A DNA stretch of 64,000 bases from Laccaria trichodermophora (Eukaryota; Basidiomycota; Agaricomycetes; Agaricales; Hydnangiaceae): contig JACTVC010000056.1 in the NCBI GenBank assembly GCA_018417955.1, forward strand, positions 62,001-126,000, read 5' to 3'. The position numbers and the translations under genes were made by a program. Positions 22,063-31,750 of the stretch are shown in pieces. Each line of letters begins with the position of its first letter. Position 1 is the first letter of the stretch. The notes beneath the pieces are model-generated. The model ran no database searches and was not told the DNA's origin. It saw only the letters and a list, made by a program, of their open reading frames with translations.

Positions 22063-23475
22063 GAGAAGTGTTTTGGGAAAACACTATTTTGGCTAAAACT
22101 ATCAAACTCCGGGGACGTCCTAAAGCTTATGATACCAAGCTATATTCGAAAGAGTATAAGTGGATGAAATAATTACTCATGTATGGTAATAAGTCATAAG
22201 ATGATTGAAAATGAAATGGATTATCGCGGATCTAAATCAGAAATTGTTTCGCTTACAAATTCTGTAAAAGAGCAACGAGTAGACGGTAGTTATTGCATTG
22301 CTAATTCCAAATTAATGCAATTAAGGTGTACTCTAATGGGCGGCGAAAGTCGTTATCCCGTCAAAATCCCTACTAACCAATTAAATAACAGAAATTTTTC
22401 TATCTTTTCTACTCAGTCTAAGATTAATCCTTGGTTTATTACTGGATTTTCAGAAGCTGAAGGTTCGTTCATTGTTTCTATGTATAAAGATGATAATTCT
22501 AAATTGAAGTGGAGAGTTACTCCTAACTTTTCTATACACATACATATTAAAGATATAGCAATACTAGAAAGTATTAGAGATACACTTAGTGTTGGTAAAG
22601 TTAGAAAAAATAGTAGTAGCACTGCTATATTTAGAGTTGATAATATACAAGAATTACAAGTTATAGTGGACCATTTTCAAAAATACCCGCTTATTGGTGC
22701 TAAAGTTTCTGATTTTTTATTATTTAAACAATGTTATGATTTAATTAAGCAAAAACAACATTTAACTCAGGAAGGTCTGGAAAAAATAATTGCATTGAAA
22801 GGCAATCTTAATAAAGGCCTTAGTTCTGTTTTAAAGGAAGCTTACCCAAATATTATTCCTGTAGCTAGACCTCTTTATAAATTTAATGGAATCCCTGATC
22901 CTTTTTGGATCTCTGGATTTGTTTCTGGAGACTCAACATTTTGTGTTTCCATAGAAAAAAGTAATGAAAATAAAATAGGTCATAGAGTACGATTAATATT
23001 TGGAACTTGTCTGCATATTAGAGATAAAGCATTATTAATAGGTTTAGCTCATTATTTTAATCTGTTAGAAGTGTCTAAACAATTTGATGTAGATTTTGAT
23101 ATTAATGCTTTACTTGTACATAGTAAATATATTTATGATTCTGAAAAAAAAGAAACAACTCTACTTCAAATTAAAAACTATTCTGATATTGTAAATAAAA
23201 TTATACCTTTTTTTAATCAATATCCAATATTAGGTGTTAAAAGTTTAGATTTTTCTGACTTTAAAAAAGTAGCTGAAATAATGAATAATAAAGAGCATTT
23301 AACCGAAGCAGGTTTTAGTAAAATTATAAAAATAGTAGAAACAATGAACTTAGATAGAAATAATTTATAGCCTATGGTAACGTAATAGCGAAAGCGTAGC
23401 TAAGGTTGAAGAAAAAATGCTAAGGCACAACAAACATTTCTTCGTTTAATTGTATGTAAAATTTGATCAACCATG
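22063..23475 (+). other. Group I intron in rns
   Basis: Interrupts the conserved 16S segment between GGGCT and ATAGACGTGCC (around E. coli position 1224). The exon ends in T and the intron in G, as group I introns do. The first ~280 nt are nearly identical to the nad4 intron and closely similar to the nad1 intron. Confidence 0.88.
22183..23370 (+). CDS. LAGLIDADG homing endonuclease (rns intron)
   Basis: 395 residues, uninterrupted. Double-motif LAGLIDADG protein: motif 1 at about residues 85-103 (PWFITGFSEAEGSFIVSM), motif 2 at about 241-258 (PFWISGFVSGDSTFCVSI). Motif 2 has D where G is usual and S in place of G before TF, so catalytic competence is uncertain. The N-terminal ~65 residues overlap the conserved intron core and are shared with the nad4 and nad1 intron ORFs; they are probably not part of the folded enzyme. 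Likely role: cleavage of intronless rns and/or maturase help in splicing. Start ATG at 22183; an internal ATG at 22201 is equally possible. Confidence 0.9.
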   Translation: MVISHKMIENEMDYRGSKSEIVSLTNSVKEQRVDGSYCIANSKLMQLRCTLMGGESRYPVKIPTNQLNNRNFSIFSTQSKINPWFITGFSEAEGSFIVSMYKDDNSKLKWRVTPNFSIHIHIKDIAILESIRDTLSVGKVRKNSSSTAIFRVDNIQELQVIVDHFQKYPLIGAKVSDFLLFKQCYDLIKQKQHLTQEGLEKIIALKGNLNKGLSSVLKEAYPNIIPVARPLYKFNGIPDPFWISGFVSGDSTFCVSIEKSNENKIGHRVRLIFGTCLHIRDKALLIGLAHYFNLLEVSKQFDVDFDINALLVHSKYIYDSEKKETTLLQIKNYSDIVNKIIPFFNQYPILGVKSLDFSDFKKVAEIMNNKEHLTEAGFSKIIKIVETMNLDRNNL

Positions 23476-23944
23476 ATAGACGTGCCACAAAAACTTTTAC
23501 AAAGTGACGCTAAAAATATAAACTATATTAAATTTTTAATTTGATTTAAATTTAATATATAAAGTTTAAACTAATAGCTAATCATTAAAGAAAGTTAAAT
23601 AATTAATTTTATTAGACGAATTGTCACCTGAAATTCGGTGACATGAAGAAGGAATTTCGAGTAATCGTTGATCACAAGCGCAACGGTGAAGATTGAATTC
23701 GTGATGAACTAACTGTCTGTCGCTGGGGAGAAGCTCGGAACGGGGGAAACTGCCACGATGTTAATACTTGAATAAAGTTTAGTTTTGTTTTATTTAATTA
23801 CTTATTTTATATTTAAAATAAATTTATTAATAAATTTTAAATTTTAACTCCTTTATTAAGTTAAATAGTATCAGTTAACCCTTTTGAGTAACATCTCAAA
23901 AGTCATAGCAAGGTAGCTGTACTGGAAAGTGCTGCTGGAAAATA

Positions 23945-24749
23945 AATAATTTTAATTTAAACCCCCTACCTTTAGCAAGTGTGCCTTGCTTCTTTGTAGT
24001 TGTAGTTGTAGTTGTGGTTTTTACAAACTACAACTACAAGCAGCGCTTTAGTAGCAGCAGCCACCACACAACTATATAATATAAAAAAATAAATCCATAA
24101 AAAAGATAACAAATTAACAATTAGCATTATATTAATTGCTAAAAACTTTATTTTTTTTTTCTTAAAGCTACTTCTGCTAGCAAGTGTGCATTCATAAGCA
24201 AGCGTGTCTTATTAATAAGGAGCAGTTGTTGGTTATCATTAGCTAAAGCCACCATCGCTACTTCGATTCTGCTCCGCTTTGCTTCTGGTTGTAGTTTTTA
24301 CAACTACTTGCTAGCGAAGCAGCCAGCCACAATTGCTAGTAGCAGAATCGCTCCTTCGCTTATGATTAAGCAGGATCGCTACTTATGGTAGCGAAGCAAG
24401 GAATATAAAACAACAAATTAATAATAGCATTAAAACTTATTTTTAAATAGATAAAAGCATTTAAACTTAATATGATATAAAGCATATATTAATTAAAATA
24501 GACTAGTTGTTTGTTGTTTGTTAGTTGCTTTAGCTACTTACAACTACTTTGTTAGTAACTAATAAAAAGCTGTGATGCACCAAATTACCTTCATAGCGAA
24601 GGCTATTCAGGGTAAAAACAAAAATAAACAAAAAAGCTACGCTTGCTTTTCCCAACAAATAATAAGCTTTTTATTAGTTATTAAATTGGTTGTGGTTATT
24701 ATAATTATATATAATTATAATAACTACAGCAAGTACTTAAAACCAATAA
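23945..24749. other. Intergenic, no gene seen
   Basis: Between rns and trnV. GC modules at about 23985-24065 and 24165-24400 with TAGTTGTA hairpins; the rest is AT-rich. A short ORF at 24572-24763 overlaps trnV and is not credible. Confidence 0.7.
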
Positions 24750-24820
24750 AGGAGGTTAGCTGAGTGGTATAGCAGTAATTTTACACATTATAGACAGAGT
24801 TTCGATTACTCTACTTCCTA
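24750..24820 (+). tRNA. trnV: tRNA-Val (anticodon UAC)
   Basis: Acceptor AGGAGGT/ACTTCCT, anticodon stem GTAAT/ATTAT with loop TTTACAC (anticodon UAC), T arm AGAGT/ACTCT around TTCGATT. Confidence 0.87.
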
Positions 24821-26291
24821 ATTAATTATTGTTTGCTAGAGTAGCTTTAATAATCAGCGCTTTAGCTGCTACCAACAATAGCTAGCAATATGTTTTTAAT
24901 ATACTTTAATTTTATTATTGTGCATTATATAGCTACTCTGATTCATAAGTAGCGGGTACAGGTAAAGGTAGCGATTATTTTTTTTTTGTCTGATGGCTCT
25001 TGTAGTATGTAGTAGTAGTTGTAAAAACTACAACTACAACTACAACCAGTAGCGCTGCTTATTCATAACGCTACTGTCGTAGCAAGAAGTAGCGTAGCCT
25101 CTTATTTTTATGCTAAAGCTAGCTACTTATCGGGTACAGGTGAGTTATTAAAATTAATACACATTTGCTTGCTTAATTATAATTATAATTATTTTAATAG
25201 TAATTACCTTATTAGGATAGGATTATTATTATTATTATTTTTATTCTGCGTAGCATTCATAATAAAAGCTGCTTCTTCAATGGTTTTAATTTTTATCGGT
25301 GTACTTGCTTTTATTAATATTAATCAAGGGTTTAATTAGCAACCAATAATAGCTAGCCATCTAGAAACAAACTGCTATTATAATTCTTTATCATAATGAG
25401 TGGGTAGCTTTATTTTTTATTAAAGTTAGGCAACATTGCTAAAGTAAGAAAATAAACGGTTATGCTACTTATGATTCAGTTGCTTCCCTTATTTTTTTAA
25501 AGCTACTTATTGTGTGGCCAAGCGTAGCCTAATAAGGAGCAATTGCTTCGCTACGCTACTTTTATTAATAAGGCACAATTGCCAGAAGCAAGACAATATT
25601 TGGTAACTTATTTTTATAATTAACCTTAGAACACTCAAAATTTTTTGCTACTTCTTTAGCGTAGTATTATATACAGCTTCTTATTTGTTTTTGTGTTTGT
25701 TTTTATTGTTTTTACCTAGAATAGCCATCGCTAAGTAGAGAAGTAGTTGTAGTAGTTGTATTTACAACTACAAATAAAAAAGCAAACAAAGCTTGTGTGG
25801 CACAGCAAGCGATACTTAAAAAAAGATAAAAGTAGTTTATTTTTATAGAATCCATCAACAACTAATGCTTAATAAATTTCACTAGCAAATCAATTGATTA
25901 AGAAAATTATTTCTCTAAGAATAAATATTGTAGTGATTGAACTACTTATCGCTACTTCGAAGGCTACTTCTTGTGTCATGAATAAGGAGCAGAATCGAAG
26001 TAGCAGCGCTACTGGTTGTAGTTGTAGTTGCTTCGCTACTAGCAAAGCAAGCTTGCTTTGCTAGCAGGATCAGCCACAACAAACAATAATAAGTAGTTGT
26101 AGCTTATTATAATTCAAGTGCTAATCAAACCCTATATTTTTTTATAATAATTATAATTATAATTATCTTAGCATTCTTCGGTATAATTATAATAATCTAA
26201 AGATTAACACAATATTAATCAGTAAGTATTTATTAAAACAATTACAATTAAAGAAAAAATAGCTGCTTATTAATAAAGAAATAAATGTTAA
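24821..26291. other. Intergenic, 1.5 kb, element-rich
   Basis: No gene seen. Contains two copies of CGGGTACAGGT (24953-24963 and 25131-25141), a large TAGTTGTA palindrome between them (24990-25090), and GC modules at 25500-25580 and 25930-26075. Confidence 0.75.
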
Positions 26292-26367
26292 AGGGTTAAG
26301 TTTACAGATGGTTCCTGTAGTAGACCTGCAAAGTCTCATTTTAAGGTTCAATTCCTTCTTAACTCTA
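26292..26367 (+). tRNA. trnC: tRNA-Cys (anticodon GCA)
   Basis: Acceptor AGGGTTA/TAACTCT, anticodon stem AGAC/GTCT with loop CTGCAAA (anticodon GCA), T arm TAAGG/CCTTC around TTCAATT. Confidence 0.88.
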
Positions 26368-26534
26368 TATTAATGTATTTAATAATAAATTAACTAATTC
26401 TTTAGATACAAATAAGAAAACTTATTAATAAAAAAAAAACTACTTTTATTTTCTTTTTCGATTAATAAGGAGCAGAATCGCTAGGCACAATAAAAATTTC
26501 TAGACTTGCTTTATTTTTATTTAATTTATATTAA

Positions 26535-27146
26535 GACACAACAATTTGAAGCAACCAACTAAAATTAACATTTTTATGTTAAAAAAAATAAAAACTATAG
26601 TAGTTTATTTATTGACGCTATTTATTAATATTATTATTAATATTAATAATACAACTAAAAAATATAATGTAAGTGTCCTTTAAATTAAGTACAAAAATAA
26701 TTTTTGACCGACGAGTCTTCATTATATTTTAGTTTTTTATCAATTAAATAAAGTATTATCCTACATAGTTTATTATTATCTCTTCATATTGACTTCTTAT
26801 TACAAATAATAATAATTTGATTAAAGAACAATAATGATTACTTGGTATTTAGAAACAAATTATAGTTTAATAAATTATTTTATTTATTGATTTAAAAAAT
26901 AAATGCTTGCTAATAATTATAAGGCTACTAGAATAAAACTATGCAATGCTTTTTAATTATTGGCTATAGTTTTAATTAGCTAAAACTATCTTTAGCTTTT
27001 TTTCAAGTAGTTTTTTAATTTTAAGGTGCGAGCATTAACAAATAAGTAGTTAACACTCCTTACACAAAAATAGTGTTTCTTTGCTAACTACTACGCAATA
27101 AATAATAATAATAAAAACAATAATTTAAATTAAATTAATAATACAA
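26535..27146 (+). repeat. Leader repeat, copy B, with a ~199-nt insertion
   Basis: Second copy of the leader described at 19025-19433, ending at the ATG of the 27147 ORF. It is interrupted at 26905-27103 by about 199 nt absent from copy A. The insertion is flanked by ATAAAT (26899-26904 and 27098-27103), which occurs once in copy A, as expected of an insertion with a 6-bp target duplication. The insertion contains ACACTCCTTACACAAA, also seen in variant form near 29703-29720 and 152-175. Confidence 0.85.
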
Positions 27147-27914
27147 ATGTTAACAAAAATTAAAACCATTATCACAAGTTTTGCCAAAGGTTTAAAAAAA
27201 GGATGGGTAACTCCGACTTTACCTGAAAATATCACTAAATTTCATGATAAACCTATAGTGAGGTTATTTAGAATTTTAGGTGGTTTAAGCGTAATAATTA
27301 CCCTAGGTAAAGTTAATTTTTCTTTTGATTTACCTATTTATATTTTTTATATCTCTTTTTTTATTACGATTTTATTTTTTTTATATATGCTAGTAATAAA
27401 TATTATTAGATTAATTCATATCGTAAAAATATTAAAATCTGATGAGTTAGATGTAAGAAATTCTCCCATAGATAGAATTGCCTCATTGACTGCTAGGATT
27501 CTATTATGTGGAAAGGGTATCTGTTTAGGAGGTGCTGTAGGAGGCTCAGTCGTGGGAGCTGGTTTAGCTCTGGATAGTTCCCTTGTAAACACCGGGAACG
27601 AGCCCATCTTCTCACCACAAATCGTCGGTTTGTTAAAAAAAATTCTACCTGAAGGAGTCATTAAACCTACAAGTCCCCAAAGTTCAATTACAAGCATCGA
27701 GATAGGATCAATCATTTCGAAACTTGATAGTAATCAATTAGATCAAGTAGGTTTGAAAGATGTCAAAAATGCTATTGTTAAAGCAAAATCTTTAAGTCTT
27801 AGCGAAAAAGATGAATTGGAAAAATTAATTAATCAAGAAGAAAAAAACTTAGAGATAAAAGGGGCTTATCTTAAGACCAAAATAAAAGAAGAGATAGATA
27901 AAATAAATAAATAA
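27147..27914 (+). CDS. Unidentified membrane protein ORF
   Basis: 255 residues, ATG start, TAA stop. Layout: a basic N-terminus (KGLKKGWVTPTLPENITKF), two hydrophobic segments (about residues 48-63 and 66-92), a glycine-rich hydrophobic stretch around residues 128-148 (GGAVGGSVVGAGLALD), and a charged, probably helical C-terminal third. From memory, similar arrangements (TPTLPE, then FRILGG, then RNSPIDRIASL) occur in unnamed ORFs of Agaricomycete mitogenomes; I could not verify this. No enzymatic motif is visible. It shares its leader with the 19434 ORF but not its sequence. Confidence 0.75.
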   Translation: MLTKIKTIITSFAKGLKKGWVTPTLPENITKFHDKPIVRLFRILGGLSVIITLGKVNFSFDLPIYIFYISFFITILFFLYMLVINIIRLIHIVKILKSDELDVRNSPIDRIASLTARILLCGKGICLGGAVGGSVVGAGLALDSSLVNTGNEPIFSPQIVGLLKKILPEGVIKPTSPQSSITSIEIGSIISKLDSNQLDQVGLKDVKNAIVKAKSLSLSEKDELEKLINQEEKNLEIKGAYLKTKIKEEIDKINK

Positions 27915-27964
27915 TTTTAATTATTACTTTATTTAAAAATAAGTCCATTATTTGGTTATTTAAA

Positions 27965-28300
27965 TATGAAGTCTCTCTCTCTCTAGGAGGTGACCCTCGC
28001 CCTATGGTGCCCTTTCTACTACTAACCTTAATTGTAGGTAGCTAATTTCTTAGAAGTGAGGATTCATAATCCTAAATAAATGTAAGTGTGCTTGCCCCTC
28101 ACTTATTTTATTCTTTAAGAGTAGTTATTTCTTGTTAAGGTTGGAGTCTATTAAAGTGTTCTTATTTCATCCATACTTCTTTACAAACTATGAGATTAAT
28201 TTTAATTTATACTAAGTGAAATTTTACTGTGGAGATGATTCTCTTGTGTCTGGAGTAACCTTCCTTTGGCTTTCGGTAGGAGAATCCCACAAAGCTAGGT
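27965..28300. ncRNA. Candidate structured RNA locus
   Basis: A less AT-rich stretch without GC-element modules and without an ORF of note. It contains two strong stems: AAGTGAGG (28054-28061) with CCTCACTT (28097-28104), and a two-part stem GTGG (28229-28232) / CCAC (28287-28290) plus GATTCTC (28237-28243) / GAGAATC (28280-28286). This suggests a folded transcript. I could not match it to RNase P RNA or any other family, and the strand is undecided. Confidence 0.35.
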
Positions 28301-28546
28301 AATAGGTGAAATAAGATTACCATATCTACAATATGAAAATATATTATTAAAAAATGAAGGTGTGAAGGGTGGTTTTGGATCGCGGGGTTCGGAACTTGAA
28401 TATTTTTGGGAATTATAAATATAATCATTATAATCTGTTATACCTAAACTATTATAAACATTATTTATATGATTTATAGATGGTATATTTTCTACGTAAT
28501 TAGAAATTGGATAATTCCAATTAAGTCTAGATATATCCTTACTCAT
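28295..28546 (-). pseudogene. Possible gene remnant
   Basis: 83 codons from ATG at 28546, with ordinary-looking protein composition (NWNYPISNYVENIP, then EPRDPKPPFTPSFF) rather than repeat translation. Upstream the frame stays open into CCAGAA of a GC module (TTTCTGGCGAAGCAAG at 28561-28576), as if the gene had been cut there. No family recognised. It could equally be chance. Confidence 0.3.
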
Positions 28547-30577
28547 ATTACTATAAACAATTTCTGGCGAAGCAAGACACTATCTAACGTAAGCAAATAA
28601 TATTTATATCTAACAATACTGTTAATAAAAAACATTAATTTTAAAAGGAATAAATATAAGATTAAAAGCTACTTATTAATCGCTACTTCGATTCTGCTTA
28701 TTCATAAGCGAAGAAGCAGCTGAGCCATCGCTACTAGCAATTGTGCCTTAATTAGAAGCAAAGCGTAGCAGCTGCTGCGGTTTGTGTAACTAGCAGCCGC
28801 TGCGTAGCTCGCTACTTATGGATCAGGGAAAGTAAATAAATGTTTTTCTATTTATTGTTTATTCTATATTAATTCTGCTAAATAAAATGCTGGTGATCAT
28901 TTGGTGCTACTTACATCTAAGGCTTGGTGTGGTGCTACTTTTTTAATACAACTAGGGCTGCTTTATTAATAAGTAGTAATAATAACAAACAACCACACTA
29001 GAAAAAAACTACGTCCTACTTCTTGTGTCTTCTTCTTGCTACTTATGGATCCATTCAAACTTGCTACTTCAAACTTGCTACTTATGGTAGCGAAGCAAGC
29101 TACTTCTTGTAGTTGTAAAAACTACAACCAGTAGCGTTATGAATAAGCAGCTGCTGAAAATACCGCAGCAGGCACAATAAAGTTTTATAATAATAAAAAT
29201 AAATAAATAAATAACTATTGCTAGTTGCAACCAAACTGGGTTGGCTATCCACAAAAAAAAAACTACGCTTGCTTTGCTACACAATTAATTGGCTGCTTGT
29301 TACACAAGCCGCAGCTACTATAACATTACTTGTAAGGATTATTATTATCATTATCATTTAAATTATCATTATCATTTAAATTATCATTATCATTATCCAA
29401 CAACAAAAAGGAATAAAAAGCTTTTTATTTTTTATAAAGGCTAATAGCCACTTACTTTCTTTTCTTTGGAAAAAAAATAACTTATTATTATTTATTACTT
29501 TGCTTCTAGTTGTAATTGCTTCGCTACAACTACAAAGAAGCAAGGCACACTTGCTAGGAGGGCATCTGTAAAAAAAAAAAAAAAAACTTGCTTTATGAAT
29601 ATGAATCGCTAGTAAAATAAGAATTAAGAGAATAAATGCACAATAAAACGGTTAATTGCTTGCTTGGGTACAATTAATTATTAATTATTAATTATTAATT
29701 AATAATTATAGCTAGCACTCCTTACACAAATATTTTTTAGTATGCATAGTCATCCTGCCTTTTTATTTTAGTTATTAAATTAATTTCTTTAAATTAATAT
29801 TAAAATATTAAAGGTCACTATTTCTAGGTTAAACCTGCAACCTTTTGTTATATTTATTTCTTTATTTATGAATAATAATAATAATAATAATTATAATAAT
29901 AATAATAAAACAATAGAGTTGGTTGATTACTAAGTAGCCACTCCAACAATTGCTACTTCTTGTGTGGCAAAGCAACCGTAGCCTAATAAGAAGCAGCTGT
30001 AGGTAGCAGTTGTAGTTGTAGTTGTAAATACTACAACTACAACTACAGCCACCTGCGAAGTAGCGGAGCGATTATTAAGTAGCGAGCTTCGCACAACAAT
30101 AATTTTTATTTTTTGTGATTAGATAGAAATAGTTTTTTTTTTATTTAAAAAAAGGCACAATAAATATTGTATTATTACTATTATCTTTAATTATTTTATT
30201 CATATAACAATTTTAATAAAAGGTAATTAATTAAGTTTACTAATTAATTAGAGTTAAAGTAAAATAACTTTTGTTTTAAGCCTTTGATCTATTATATTTT
30301 AATTTTATTTTAATTTCTGGGTTATAAATAATTCTATTCTAAAAAAGCTACTAAAAATAAATTAAAAAAGCTACTTCTGAATCTGCTCCTTATGAATCGA
30401 AGTAACAGTGTCATTAATAAGCGTAGCAAAATCAAAAAATTAATATATAATTTATATTATAATAGAGCTAATAATAAAAATATAAATTATATATTTAAAA
30501 ATAAAAAAGTAAATGGGAAAAAATAAAGAAATTAAATTATATAATAAAAATTAGCAGGCGATAAGAAAAAAAAAAAT
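28547..30577. other. Intergenic, 2 kb, element-rich
   Basis: Upstream of nad6. GC-module chains at 28670-28830, 29030-29170 and 29935-30085; ATTATC microsatellite at 29340-29397; a GCACTCCTTACACAAA sequence near 29703-29720. The last 200 nt before nad6 are very AT-rich. No gene seen. Confidence 0.72.
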
Positions 30578-31216
30578 ATGAAAACTCTTTTTATAAATGT
30601 ATTAGCCCTTGGAACCTTAATCTCTAGTATCTTTACAATAACTTCTAAAAATCCTGTAATCTCAGTGATCTTTTTAATCTCTACTTTTGTACAAGCAGCC
30701 GGATATTTAATAATTATAGGAATAAATTTTGTAGGTATTTCTTATATAGTTATATATGTAGGAGCTATAGCTGTATTATTTTTATTTGTAATTATGATGA
30801 TTAACGTGAAATTAACAGATATCTTAGAAACTGGTACTCAATATACAAAAAATTTACCTTTAGCTCTTGCAATAGGTTCCTTATTTATATTTATTATATT
30901 TACAATTATTCCATTTAATTTTAATAATGTTCCTGCACTTGTGCCTTCTTTTTTATTAGATAAAATAACTTATTTTAATAGTCTTTTATCAGAGTCTAAT
31001 CTTATCTCTATAAATTTAATTCATTCAATTATTAATAATAATTTTTTAACCTCTACATTGTATGCTGATGTTTTAATCACAGATTTTCAACAAATTGAAG
31101 TTTTAGGTCATGGTTTGTATACTTATGGGGCTATTTTATTAATAATATTAAGTGTAATTTTATTATTAGCTATGTTTGCTACTATTATAATTTCTAGATC
31201 TAATAAAAATAATTAA
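30578..31216 (+). CDS. nad6: NADH dehydrogenase subunit 6
   Basis: 212 residues, usual length for fungal NAD6, a membrane subunit of complex I. The family hallmark GISYIVIYVGAIAVLFLFVI (third membrane helix) is intact, and the N-terminus contains TSKNPVISVIFLIS. Five membrane segments expected. ATG start preceded by an A-rich stretch, TAA stop. All Trp would be TGG; none of the frame depends on TGA. Confidence 0.97.
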   Translation: MKTLFINVLALGTLISSIFTITSKNPVISVIFLISTFVQAAGYLIIIGINFVGISYIVIYVGAIAVLFLFVIMMINVKLTDILETGTQYTKNLPLALAIGSLFIFIIFTIIPFNFNNVPALVPSFLLDKITYFNSLLSESNLISINLIHSIINNNFLTSTLYADVLITDFQQIEVLGHGLYTYGAILLIILSVILLLAMFATIIISRSNKNN

Positions 31217-31750
31217 TTCCAGTAAATGTTTATATTTTTGTGGCTGCTTCTGGTTGTAAAAACTACAAAGCAATCATTACCTAGCGAAGCAACTACCTTG
31301 CTTATTCTATCTCTTAGATATAAGTAGCGCTACGCTACTTCTTGCTACGACAGTAGCGTTATGAATAAGCAGCGCTACTGGTTGTAGTTGTAGTTGTAGT
31401 TTTTACTACTACTACTACATACTACAAGAGCCATCAGACAAAAAAATAATCGCTACTTATTAGGCACAGAACCTACTACTATTTACTATTGAAAATTAAG
31501 CAGTTGTTTTAGCGAAGCTACACTACACTATTATTGTTAAAAAAAAAAATAAATAAGCTTTCTTATTCTTAATTATCCTATATTATATATTAAAAAAGAG
31601 GCACTGCTACGCTAAGCTAGTCTAATTATACCCCTTGCTAGGATTATCATTATCCAACAATAAATATCCTGATTATCAAAGCTACTTATTAATTAGCACC
31701 CCTTTTAGGTATTTAAAAACTAGGATTAATCCTATATTACATTTGTATTC
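31217..31750. other. Intergenic, element-rich
   Basis: Between nad6 and the dpo remnant. A long palindromic module with AGTAGCGTTATGAATAAGCAG and a TAGTTGTA hairpin spans about 31300-31440. No gene seen. Confidence 0.72.

Larger units (their letters stand above)
20400..23944 (+). rRNA. rns: Small-subunit ribosomal RNA (split gene)
   Basis: Conserved 16S-like segments appear in order: GGTTCTGATTGAACG and GACATGCAAATCG (helix 1 to 3 region), GTGCCAGAAGACTCGGTAAG (530-loop area), GATTAGATACCCAGGTA (790 loop), GGTGTTGCATGGCTGTCGTC (1050 region), ATGGCCCTCATGAACTGGGC (1200 region), then after the intron GACGTGCCACAA, and at the 3' end AAAGTCATAGCAAGGTAGCT. A group I intron occupies 22063-23475. 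Without it the gene is about 2.1 kb, long for a fungal SSU, because variable regions near 21178-21290 and 21660-21890 are expanded with AT-rich and element-like sequence. The ends are estimated to within about 10 nt. Confidence 0.93.

Noticed and set aside
27965..28300. RNase P RNA (rnpB) as a firm call
   Set aside because: Stems are present, but the conserved P4-forming segments could not be identified on either strand.
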